DNA from: Paragyromitra xinjiangensis
Taxonomy: Eukaryota > Ascomycota > Pezizomycetes > Pezizales > Discinaceae
DNA: 64,000 nucleotides
Reading direction: 5' to 3'
NCBI GenBank assembly: GCA_038503065.1
Contig: JBCAMK010000002.1
Span: 434,001 to 498,000, forward strand
Part shown: positions 51,571-61,335 of the stretch, in pieces
Layout: the number at the start of each line of letters is the position of its first letter
How positions within the stretch are numbered: the stretch's first letter is position 1
Translations under genes and position numbers: made by a program
The notes under the pieces: model-generated
The model's database searches: none
Told to the model about the DNA's origin: nothing
What the model saw: only the letters and a program-made list of their open reading frames with translations

Positions 51571-52720
51571 ATGAATCGATATGCAACCCAGCCCACGCCC
51601 CCTCTTACAAATATTCCTAACATCTTTGACCGAGTTCCAGTCACCCGCGAGGCTGTGATGGATGTTGAGAGGGCATCCGCGCTTATTCGAAGCGACCGGA
51701 GACTAGATCTATCGCTCCGGGAGCACATCATTGATGTGATTCTATACATGAAGGGGATGCCAGATGTCGGACATTTTGCTAGGACAATCATCGGTGTTCA
51801 CCGGGTCTCCGATGGCGGGTCCATGCAGGAGTTCGTCGAAATGCTTGTTGGAGGCATAAATTTTCTGCGTACCGCCGAAGCTCAGCCAGCCCGTGACACA
51901 AGAGGACTCGAAGGTAATTACATGTACTCAGAAATTGGTCTAATAATCTTTTTATGCTAATCTTATTCCTACTATAGACTCTGAAGATCCCCACGCCAAA
52001 AGTCCCACGCTAGGAGATCGAAATCCCACTCACTGTGGACCTATGTGCGAAATCAGTGGTGATCATGGACCTACTGCAGGCCTCCTAGACACAGAAATTT
52101 TCCCTTGTATTATCTACGGTGCCGACTATGAGAGACAGCAGCAAAACCTGTGGAATCTCCTTTGCTGTCTCTGGAACCCCATAATTGTCGAACAGATCAT
52201 TAAACAATGCTTCAAGTACGATACCGCTGGGACTAATCATTTCACAAATGGCATTCTCATGTCTTCCACCTGTTATAAAGCATTCAGAGAATTCAAATTC
52301 TACCTTCTTCCAATTACCGACACTTTCTCACTAACACAATACGAAGTCGAATTCCGATGGATCGACAAACCTACCGCGAATGCTCAGCGGAACTTTCGTA
52401 TGCTTCCGCAAGTGACTGATGAGTATCACATACACTACAGCTCGTTTAAAACCGGCGACCGCATCATCTTCAAGACTGTCAACCCGGTGACACACCCGCT
52501 GCCTGATCCTGGATTGTTGTTTGCTCGCGCTCTGCTTGCTAAGGTCTCCCTTCCTGTGGAAATTGACATCTCCATCAACAAAGCTGTTTGGGATGAAAAT
52601 TACTTTTATCACGATTACTTTGGCAACGACAGCAGCAACGTTGCAGACAATCAAAATGACGAGGACCTTTGGGTTACGGTCGAAGATATCGCCACAGATA
52701 CTGAAGTATGTATGAACTAG
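51571..52720 (+). CDS. Degenerate HNH-endonuclease-like fungal protein
   Basis: Two exons, 51571-51913 and 51978-52720, joined in phase (361 aa as drawn). The region beginning CGPMCEISGDHG and followed by NLWNLLCCLWNP, then NGILMSSTCYKAFREFKFYLLPI, matches in layout the fungal HNH_2-type domain, where a CxxTG motif, a His-containing strand, a WxLL helix and an 'N-LxLS--H..F' segment appear in order. Here the expected active-site histidines look replaced (LLDTEIFP and STCYKAF), so nuclease activity is doubtful. An N-terminal helical part (RDLxSLREHIIDVILYMKGMP-like) precedes it, and an acidic tail follows. GTATGT at 52706 may start another intron, so the C-terminus is unsure. The start codon is also open, because the upstream overlapping frame has its own ATG. 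Family call is by eye only. Confidence 0.55.
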
Positions 52721-53689
52721 CACCTGAAGGATGTGGGATCCTTATTGAGTATTAACGATGTGGCAACGACAGGGATACTATTAGTTCGCCATTTGCTTCA
52801 CTTGGCTTCTATGTTTTAGGGCGGAGGTCACTGACACAAAACCAAGGGGGCAAAATTTTGGAACCAATCGTATCTCAACAAAAAGACCATTATATACACA
52901 TCTGGCAACCCAGAGCTTCGCCTACGAATTATCGGGCGGCCTTTGTGACTAACCCCTGAGTAAAACTTATAACGAAATATTTTCCTAATGCGCTCGCCCA
53001 ATAAGCAATCTATGCGATTTCCCACAACGTGACATCCACGAATCGCAAGCACACAAAACTAATGATAGGCCCAGTGTAAACTACCAGTATATCTTTAGGG
53101 AGGCTCTCCTTTAGGCATTACGGAATGTAAAATGCTTCAAAAGGGTATGTTTCCTTGGTTTTAATCCTACTCTCCCCTTCCTTAGTCCCACGCAAGCCTG
53201 GGTGGGATCCAAGAGGAATGGTAGTGGAGCACTCATAAATAACGGGAAATAAACGGTAACTTTTCTATATTTTTATCCATATAATAGCTATAGGCGGCAG
53301 CTCCCATAACGATTCTTCCCAGACCCATAGATAAACTCAACAAACCCCAATAACACAAACAACCACCCTCCCTAAACAATCTCAATATTTAAATCCGTCT
53401 CTACGCAACCCGCCAAGCTATCATTCATGTATACATTGCCCTTCAAATTTCACACACACAATATTTTCCCCAGCTCCCGCCATATATCTCCGCTAGCTGC
53501 ATGAAATCAAACCCATTTCTCCGATCTATAACTTGATTTCCCTGCATAATCCACTACCAGTTCAATTTCCAAAGAGGGGAGGTTCGAAAACGATCGCATC
53601 GTAGTAGTGTGCACTGCCGGTCCTGCGCCAACAGTTCTCCACTGCCACCTGGCAACGTATAAGCACCAATAGCCACCAAAAGGCCCACA

Positions 53690-54140
53690 TAGTGTGCCCC
53701 ACGAGCCGAGCCGGCTCGTAGGCTTGAGCTCGAATTGTAGGCTCGACCCCCTCAAGCCTAAAGCTCCACGAGCCTGAGCCGGCTCGAGACTGTTTTCTAA
53801 GAGGCTCGAGTCCGGCTCGAGCCTATTAAATCTCAATAAAGGGTAGGAGCTGAGGGAGAGAGAAGCATAAAGTTGGCCTGGTCTCTCAGAGGTGGAGTCC
53901 TAGCAACTAGGAGAGGAATGGAGAGGGTTGGGCTGCAGCGGGTATCTAGTTTTCAATGGTAATTGGTGATCTCCTTGTAATTATTTTCGCAAGAACGTCA
54001 AACCACTATGAGTAAGTCAGGCTCAAGCCCTTCTCAAATCCCCTCAAGCCGGCTCGAATTTCTCAAGCCTATCCCTCCACAAGCCGAGCCAGCTCGAGCC
54101 CAAGCTTCCGTATCGGCTCGAACAGGCTCGTGGGGCACTA
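53690..54140. mobile_element. Non-autonomous hAT-type MITE with 8 bp target duplication
   Basis: A 451 bp element. It starts TAGTGTGCCCCACGAGCC and ends in the inverted GGCTCGTGGGGCACTA. The two ends match as inverted repeats except for an extra GT in the left end. Directly outside is a perfect 8-base repeat, GGCCCACA (53682-53689 and 54141-54148). An 8 bp target duplication and a TAGTG-type end are marks of the hAT superfamily. The interior has no transposase. Both subterminal zones are crowded with GGCTCG/CGAGCC words in both orientations (about 53703-53830 and 54020-54130), like transposase-binding arrays of hAT elements. The exact target duplication suggests a fairly recent insertion. Confidence 0.85.
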
Positions 54141-54324
54141 GGCCCACAATAGTTCCTTGAATGTAAATCTGCTGTTATACGGTCTATAATCGGTAGGTCC
54201 GTAAGCACGACCACTCCAACACACGACTCGTCTCAAATCAAAGTAGAACTGACGACATACCCTAACGAACACTAAATAAATTGTCACTATTCCTTCAAAC
54301 GAGTGAGTGCTGTGGCGACTAAAT

Positions 54325-54650
54325 AACGAGAACGAACACTAGCATTAATGAGTCTATAATCGCCTGAATATAGTCTTCCTCGGTGACATCTTCCTTCTCC
54401 ATACCAGCAAGAATGCCAACTTCGATATTCAACTCTTTAGGAGACGCTATCAATGACAACGTCCAATGTTTCGATAATGCAGCATTCCGTGTTGATGATA
54501 TCTGTAGAGAAGAGTTGGCTTTTGAAGAGACGAGATAGCATACCGTTGTGAGGGGACAATATTTTGTTGGTAGCTATTAGAGGTAGGATGGACTTACGCG
54601 TCTTCGCTGAAAGTTCTCCCAAGTAAATTTTATCACGGGCTTCGAGCATT
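54325..54650 (-). pseudogene. Possible coding relic, unidentified
   Basis: Minus-strand reading MLEARDKIYLGELSAKT at 54649-54599, then a GTAAGT donor. A second open part in another frame runs PKELNIEVGILAGMEKEDVTEEDY down to a stop near 54325. The start faintly recalls the first helix of 14-3-3 proteins (xREDKVYLAKLAEQ) and KELxxE the next one, but the frames do not join and the rest is absent. Chance cannot be excluded. Confidence 0.2.
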
Positions 54651-55389
54651 GGAACATATTGATCTCAATTCTCTGTCTGTGGAGATAGGGCTCCTTGATA
54701 ACAGGTTAGAGAGCGAGATCTTGCGTCTTCGTGAAGAGCTGGGGGGTTCGCGGAGGGAGTGTCAGAGGATGGAAGAGATGAGGAAAATCAACGAGATAAG
54801 AACCAACCTTTGAGAACCAATCTTTGAGCTACTCAAGAACCAAGCGTTGTACATCCATGCTACTTCAAACAATCATTTCACTCCTCGCTGCTCTAGGTCA
54901 CAGGTATCGACAGGAAGCAATAAGCAAAGGCTAAAAGCAAATCGACATGCTTAGGATAATAGTAACCGGCTTCCTCAGTCATCCACAGTGCGAGATCCCT
55001 AGATAGAATGTTAAGGCAACCTGAATTTCAATCTCGAAAGTATTTAAAAACTTTGCCCTTGACGGGGTGAAATAGGATGATAATGCTGTCATCCATGGTA
55101 TTTGAGTCAATGGGTGGTTGTTGGGCTTGTCTTCATGGTGGGGAATAGATATACTCTCGTCTTTGCCAAGACCTCACGTGACCGAGTGATGTCTTATGAA
55201 CCGTGTCCTCCTGTGTGGAGGCTACAGCACAACTGATACCGGAAGCACAAAAGTAATACCGATTTACACAATCCCCAGAACATATTCATGGTATTGCAAA
55301 TCACGATATTCTAACTCCAAAACTAAACCATCCTTCGTATACCCATCACAAACCATCACAAAAACGCCACCCTACACAATATCATGCAC

Positions 55390-56646
55390 CTACACCAAAA
55401 ACGTCCAACTACTCGGAAACACAAACTCCTCCTCAAAAATGCGTCTAACCTGCTCCAACACAAACCTCTCCACCTTCCCCACGTTCTTCAGCACCTGCTT
55501 CCCCTTCCCCTTCTCGCCAATCTCACTCTCAACCTTAATCTCCTTCAACAAGCTCCCCGTCCTCGGCGTCCCCCCCCTCTCTTCATCCGCCCCTCTCTCC
55601 GCCTCTGGATCTTCGTCTAGAAAACAAAAATGTGCTCGTCGTCCGATATACGCCAGACACGCTAACCCATCGAACTTACACCCCGTTACAACAAGCCTAA
55701 CGGGCAGCGCAGCAAACGCCGTGATCGGATACTCGAGGAGCAGCTCCGCGGTGAGTTCAAGACGTACGTCACCGCTATACCGCACCCGGGAGATAATCTG
55801 TGTATCTTCATCTCGCGGCTCTCTCAGTCTAGGGAGGATGCTAGCGGAGGATCTCCTTGGTGCTGTGGAGTCGAGGTCCTCGGACAAATGAGTTTGGGGA
55901 CTACCAGGGGAGGGAGGGTCCGAGGCGCTAAGTTTATTGAGGTTTGAAGGGAGGTGGTCGGAGTCGGCTGTTGATGGAGGGGATGGGAAGGATCCTGTTG
56001 AGGTTGCTGATCTTGGTGGTGGGTCTTCGCGGTGGGTGGTTGAGTGTGGTGGGGAGGTGAAGGCAGAGAGTGTGGGGGTGTTGCTACCGTGGTTGAAGCC
56101 TGAGGAGAGGGCGGAGTGGAAGTAGTGTAGGTTTGAGGAGCTCCCCGCACGGTTGAATAGCGGGGTTGACACGCCGGTTACTCCGACGCGACCTGGGAAT
56201 GTGTCTGGGATTCCTGGCGAGAATGCACCACGGAATGCTGCGATCCCTCCAGCACGACTACCGTCAAGTGAGTACGGTGGAGGAGGCTGTATGCTCGGTG
56301 TACTCGGTGTACTACCTGAACCATCGTTCCTTCGCTCTCTACGTCGTCGTTCTCGCTCCAGTTTCAGAAGGTAAGCTTGGTCGTACTCGCCGCCTTCGGA
56401 GTCTGATTCCTCAGCATAGTCGTCTTCATCTTCCTCGTAGAACTCAGGGTATGGATCACAGATCTCTTTGATCTCGATGTCAGGCGGGATTGAGCCGAAG
56501 GTGAAGGAGTGGACGTGTACGGATTTGATGAATTTCGGAAAGGGGATGGTTTGGAATTTAGTATGCACGAAGTCGCGGATGCGAGCGGCGTAACGCTCGC
56601 CGTCGGGGCCGGAGGTGAGGGTTTCCCAATTGAGTTCTATCGACAT
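55390..56646 (-). CDS. MDM12: ERMES complex subunit Mdm12
   Basis: Lipid-transfer subunit of the ER-mitochondria encounter structure, with Mmm1, Mdm34 and Mdm10. One uninterrupted exon of 418 aa. The start at 56646 gives MSIELNWETLTSGPDGERYAA, the invariant family N-terminus; the longer frame upstream lacks conservation and is left out. The SMP domain is split by an acidic, Pro/Ser/Thr-rich insert (EEDEDDYAEESDSEGGEYDQ through PSPGSPQTHLSED, about residues 85-285), as in other filamentous fungi. The second SMP half includes VRYSGDVRLELTAELLLEYP and ends with ERFVLEQVRRIFEEEFVFPSSW. Length is normal for Pezizomycotina. Confidence 0.96.
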   Translation of the reverse strand: MSIELNWETLTSGPDGERYAARIRDFVHTKFQTIPFPKFIKSVHVHSFTFGSIPPDIEIKEICDPYPEFYEEDEDDYAEESDSEGGEYDQAYLLKLERERRRRERRNDGSGSTPSTPSIQPPPPYSLDGSRAGGIAAFRGAFSPGIPDTFPGRVGVTGVSTPLFNRAGSSSNLHYFHSALSSGFNHGSNTPTLSAFTSPPHSTTHREDPPPRSATSTGSFPSPPSTADSDHLPSNLNKLSASDPPSPGSPQTHLSEDLDSTAPRRSSASILPRLREPRDEDTQIISRVRYSGDVRLELTAELLLEYPITAFAALPVRLVVTGCKFDGLACLAYIGRRAHFCFLDEDPEAERGADEERGGTPRTGSLLKEIKVESEIGEKGKGKQVLKNVGKVERFVLEQVRRIFEEEFVFPSSWTFLV

Positions 56647-57326
56647 GGTGGGAGGGTGGAGGGGTAATGCCAATTGTTTCAATTCAGATAGGGGATTTGT
56701 AGGGGTACCGTGTTCATTAAGTAAATCAGACGGATGGTAATTGCGGTCGTTATCGCGGTCTGGATGCGGAGTTGAGACGTGGAAGTGCGGGTGTCTGTCA
56801 TGCGGTCGCGTTCGCAATGCTTGGCTGTTTAGCACGTGAAGATTGTTTCTGCATGGAATATCACTCGGTAGAAGGTAGCCTTCGTAGTGAGAATAAATCT
56901 CTTGTCAGGGCATATGGAGAAGCGATAGCTGATGTCTGCGCAATTTCTGACGATTGGGTCCCTATGCTAATAGAAAGTCGCAAACATGGGTAAATTGTTG
57001 TTGTGGTATCAGTCCCAACACCAAGTGTTGGAGATGTCTGCACGCAATATTTATTATACTGCAACAACGATAATGGAAACAAATCAATTACCGCAGCAAT
57101 CTATAGCTCTCTACGGACCATGGAATTTACTCCCTTCTTTTAAAGAAGGAAATCTTTATTGTACGTTTGCAAGAGCAAAATCTGTTTTCAGCTCTCTATC
57201 TGCCGGATCCGGCGCCACGATGCTTTCCCCTACTAAGTAACGCGAATACAATAAATACTTGACCACTATTCATTAGAATTACCCTAAGAAAAACCCCCAA
57301 CCTGTAATTCAGAAAAAAATCCCACA
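56647..57326. other. Divergent upstream region of MDM12 and the secreted-protein gene
   Basis: 680 bases between two divergent start codons. No gene; it must hold both promoters. Confidence 0.55.
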
Positions 57327-58053
57327 ATGCAATTCCTCTGCCTTTCTTCCACTCTCCTCCTCCTCCAAGCCTTAATCCTCCCAACCCTAGCCCACCCCTA
57401 CTCCTACGACGGTCTCACAAGAAACTGCACCCCAAAAGGTCATCCTACCAAAAGAATACTATCAGTAAGACCCCCACAACCACAACCCAACACCATACTA
57501 ACACCTCTATCAGTTCGACGACATCCCCACCAACTCCACCTCAGGCTTCACCCAAATCGGCACCACCAACACCTCACTAATCTACAAAGGCTTCACCTTC
57601 TCCCAACCCTCCCAATGGTTCCTCCTCACCTGCGCCTGCTTCCCACCCTCCAACCCCTACGCTAAAGCCTGCGCCCCCGGCTCATCTAAAGCCTTATGGT
57701 CCCCCAATAACAGCGATAACTCCAGTTTTGCAGTTGCTACGTTCCGTGGTGGGCCGGGGTTGGTGTTTGATGTTGACTCGTTCTGGATTACTCCTGTTGC
57801 GTTTGGAGAGCGGGAGGTGGTGGTGAGGATTACGGGGAAATACGCAAAGGGTGGGGTGTGGGCGGATGTAGAAGAACCGAGGTATGAGCAGAGGGTTGGT
57901 ACGGATAAGAGGGTGTTTGTGGAAGGGTTGAGGAAGAGGGGGTTTGTGGAGTTGAGGGAGTTGGAGGTGCATGTGTGGGATGGGGAGAGTGGGGTGGTTT
58001 TTGTAATTGATGAGGTTGAGGTGGGGGTTTATGGGACGGATTGTGGGTATTAG
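57327..58053 (+). CDS. Secreted beta-rich protein of unknown function
   Basis: Exons 57327-57464 and 57514-58053 (225 aa), with a 49-base intron in phase. The ATG at 57327 starts a signal peptide, MQFLCLSSTLLLLQALILPTLA. The mature part begins HPYSYDGLTRNC. The second exon encodes FDDIP, then YKGFTF, then SKALWSPNN, then FDVDSFWITP and VVVRITGKY. This order of short strands (DD-P, Y-GL-F, SG-kALysp, F-f-dSf) is seen in a common but uncharacterised fungal secreted family; it suggests a jelly-roll or beta-sandwich fold. Several N-glycosylation sequons (NST, NTS, NNS, NSS) occur. The coding strand turns abruptly from C-rich to G-rich near 57730. Function unknown. Confidence 0.75.
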
Positions 58054-58898
58054 TGGGTGGGTTTAACGTTGCTTTTCTAATATTACTACCTTTGAGTGAA
58101 TCTACAGGTAATAGTAACGTGTATCCATGTCGAGAACCGTGAAATATTAGACAAAACACTTCTGGCCGGTAATTACTGTAGAAGGAGACTGGGGAGGGGT
58201 TGATATGTCAGATTAAAGCGCCAGGTAAGTCGAAGTGAGGTCGAGGGGACCTTCTGGTCATAGATAATTAGAAGTCAAGCTAGTTTTGAACGTAGCGAGC
58301 GAAGTAAGTGAAGTGAGAAGTGAAGAATATTTTGCTTCTCAACCGAGTAGATTCTTAACTAGCTAGGTGTATTAGATAGACGAGAGAGAAACAGTCATTA
58401 CGAATCAATATACCTTTGCTGCTAAATCTACCCTCCTACTACCCCCTCCTACCAACACCCATATGGTAACACATAGCAGACTATTGCACTCATTTGGTGC
58501 TCCGATTCCAGGCAAGCTATATCTTTTCAGCCGTGGTATCGCTCTAGGATTTAGGAAAATTAATGTCTACGATTCTTGGTGCAAAAAGTGGTGCTGTCTC
58601 ATATCGGTGGTTCACATCCTACTACCTCCTTGGCTACATAGCTGCAGGAAGAAAAAACTAAATTGATGGGGATCTGAACAGAAAAACCAAACCTATCTCC
58701 AGAATCTTGCTAGGGGCCAACAGGGCGAAGAGCGAAGCGTTAACCACTACACAACTTTTTTTGCCGTCACGTTTGTTTCTTAGTTTACCGTCCTTTTGAT
58801 GGAACAGGAGAAATCTGGTAAATAAATAAAACATAAACTACTGCTCGCAAAAACACCCTCTCTCTCAAGTCCCACAAGAAAATCCGCCGTTACTCTGG
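58054..58898. other. Intergenic between convergent secreted-protein gene and lectin gene
   Basis: No gene. A small inverted repeat, GAGAAGTGAAG to CTTCTC, lies near 58314-58339. Confidence 0.5.
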
Positions 58899-60337
58899 TT
58901 ACATGCTAAAACCACTCACGCCCCAATTTAATTCCCCATCTAAGACCATCTCGCCCAGTCCACTCTTATTCTTAAACACCATACGAGCGTCATGTTCTTC
59001 CCAATTCACAGCAGCTATCGAACCACCACTATTATCTCCCTCTATCAAGTTCTTCGGATCATACTTCCAACCTGTAGCCATACTATAAACTACTTCCCTC
59101 ACGATACCCCTCTCCCCAACAAAATACACACCAACCATACCACCGCCACGGTTCTCACCTTCCGTATACACCATCGTAGCCGCAATGCTAGTCCCCAGTG
59201 GGGTCGCCGTCGACTTGTACAGTACATTAGAGTCGTGCCACTTACCACTATACCCTTTTTCAACAATCGCATGGTCCTCCGTCTGGGTATATATTCGAAT
59301 TTCATGCGCGCCGCTGTAGAAATAGAACACTCCAATCCCAGCTCCCCTGGCTATCTTCAAATTAAACCATTTTGGCCCATACCGTGTCCACGTATTAGTT
59401 TGTTCTCTATACTTAAGCTCTGCTATATAATCGTTCTCATCTTGGAAATACACCAAAATTTCCTTCTTTTCACACCATACTGTAGCACCCAACTGACTAC
59501 CCTCGCCTGCGGGGAAATTATATCCTTCGAGACTGCCTTTCGTCCATTTACTATTGGAGTAGATGACATCGCAGATTATATTTTCCGCGTTAAGATAGAA
59601 TAGTTGGATTTCACGAGCGCCGCCGAGGGTAGACCATGTTGCTTGTGCTAACGGAGTATTATTTTTTGCGATGATCGGGGGATCTCCGATTACAGAAGAA
59701 TAGGTAGACCAGCCAGAAGTCGAATCCCAGAATCGCTCCCAAAGCTCGCCGGAGTCGGTCTGATAGAAAAGTCTAAGATGGCGCTCTTTCTCGTTGGTCC
59801 TGGAAAGCCACGAGGCAATGGCAAGGCCGGTACCGTCTCTAGCTCTTGGTAGAGGTAAAGGTGGAGCTATAGCTATAGTTGAAGATAAGGATGAGGCAAG
59901 GTCCCCAGCCAGCCGCGCTACTATTATGGAAATCGCGAAAGAAATCAGGAAGATAAATGCATCTCTAATCCCCGATGGACCTGACGAGGATCTTTCAGAA
60001 TTTGGGGTTGTAGTTGGTGAGGGTGGGGGTGGGGGTAAGGGTGAAGATGAGCTTTTCTCCGATACTGCAGCACCCACTTTGAGGGCGATCACAGACATTG
60101 TGATAGCAGCTAAGATAGTGAAAACTTGTTGCAGCCTGCCATAATCCGCACCTCCTCGACATTGGTCTTTTCGTTCATCACACAGTGGCATATCTGCTCC
60201 CGATTGTGTTGTCGCTGTACCAACAGATCCCCCGTCGGAATCCTCGTTAGACAGTTCGGATTTCGGAAAATCTTCCTGGAAATTATTAACACAACATCAT
60301 AGACACAGACACTGAAAAAACGTACCTGAGAAACCAT
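58899..60337 (-). CDS. Membrane-anchored fucose-specific-lectin-like protein
   Basis: Exons 60337-60326 and 60275-58899 in transcript order (462 aa). The first exon is only ATG GTT TCT CAG, followed by a 50-base intron; a start at 60191 inside exon 2 (MPLCDERKDQ) is the alternative. There are two hydrophobic segments, FTILAAITMSVIALKVGAA (about 56-74) and FIFLISFAISIIVARLAG (about 111-128), separated by a Pro-rich linker. From about residue 152 the protein has the fungal fucose-lectin beta-propeller style: repeats of LRLFYQTDSGELWERFWDS, IQLFYLNAENIICDV, ILVYFQDENDYIAELKY, IRIYTQTEDHAIVEKGY and VGVYFVGERGIVREVVY, each with W/Y and acidic residues near the turns. Five blades are visible. Sugar specificity is inferred from the family and cannot be read from the sequence. 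Confidence 0.8.
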
Positions 60338-61335
60338 TGAGACAAGCAATTACAGGCGTGCGAGACTTCAGGGGTCACAACTACGAAGTTTGACGAAAAG
60401 CTGCCGCCTGAATTTAGTCCGCGGCACTGAACGCTACATTTATTTATCCCCCACCCAGTAGACGTGGGACTTCTCTTGGCACAATGCATCATAGACGCGG
60501 TGCCCCTCTCCCACTTAAATGTCGCACAAGGCTGAAGTGTGACAGAATAGGAAATAAGACACTGGACTTCAGTACTCCATCCCAGCCACGGATGCCCACC
60601 CAGTGGACTTACTGCTCCATAGCTAACACAGAAGGCGAGTCTCTCAATAGCTAAGCACCTGTAGCTCAGCTATTTCTACCATACCAGATTTAATCCAATG
60701 AATAGCTAGGTTTTGCTTTAAGAGTATATAAAATATATTATTTAGCACCAATTATCATCCCTAGATTCCGAACTCACTTATCCCAACCGCCCAGCCATCC
60801 ACTACGAGTGATATTCCATGATCCAGACACCTAGTCCAACCTACAACCTAGACTTGAATATATTACTTAACGAGAACTACCCTAATTTCCCTTCATATCA
60901 ACAGCAACTAATTACAGTGGAACACCATCCCACAACACAAGCCAAGCACGCACTCACATCACCCCCGACAAACTGAACAAAAATCCCACAGCAAACTCAT
61001 CTATCAGAATTCACCACAGCAAAAACGCACTAATGCCACCCTCCACCTACTCTAGTACGCAAAAATATTAAGGTACAGAAAATGCCGTTGAAGCACAAAA
61101 CCAACTCAAATGAAAATATATATCGTATCAGACTTATGCAAAAAGGCAGACAAACAAAACAGAAAATAAAAAAAAGGGAATGCAGATCTTCAACCACCAC
61201 TCCAACCCAAACCCCAAACAAAAAAAACGCCATCCCAAATGATATAAAACGATAAAGATCGAGACCCATTATAACCCCAATGTCCATGCCAAAAAACCAA
61301 AGATCACTCAAATCAGTCCCACCCATATCCAAAAA
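60338..61335. other. Intergenic upstream of the lectin gene
   Basis: A 68-codon minus-strand frame reaching 60492 ends in the first lectin intron and looks like 5' UTR. Beyond that, AT-rich with no gene. Confidence 0.55.

Larger units (their letters stand above)
52721..55389. other. 2.7 kb gene-poor region carrying a MITE
   Basis: Apart from the transposon-like element at 53690-54140 and a possible coding relic at 54325-54650, I see no gene. Confidence 0.6.

Noticed and set aside
51408..51620. Frame MTNQSDELL.. as a separate small gene
   Set aside because: Overlaps the start of the HNH-like gene and stops abruptly; more likely 5' UTR or a mis-framed N-terminus, so kept only as a note.
58740..58772. 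tRNA-like A box (GTGTAGTGGTTAACGC on the minus strand)
   Set aside because: No B box (GTTCGANNC) or acceptor pairing at the right distance, so not a tRNA. At most a SINE or tRNA relic.
58992..59603. 203-codon plus-strand frame across the lectin gene
   Set aside because: Shadow of the lectin reading frame; its composition is not protein-like.
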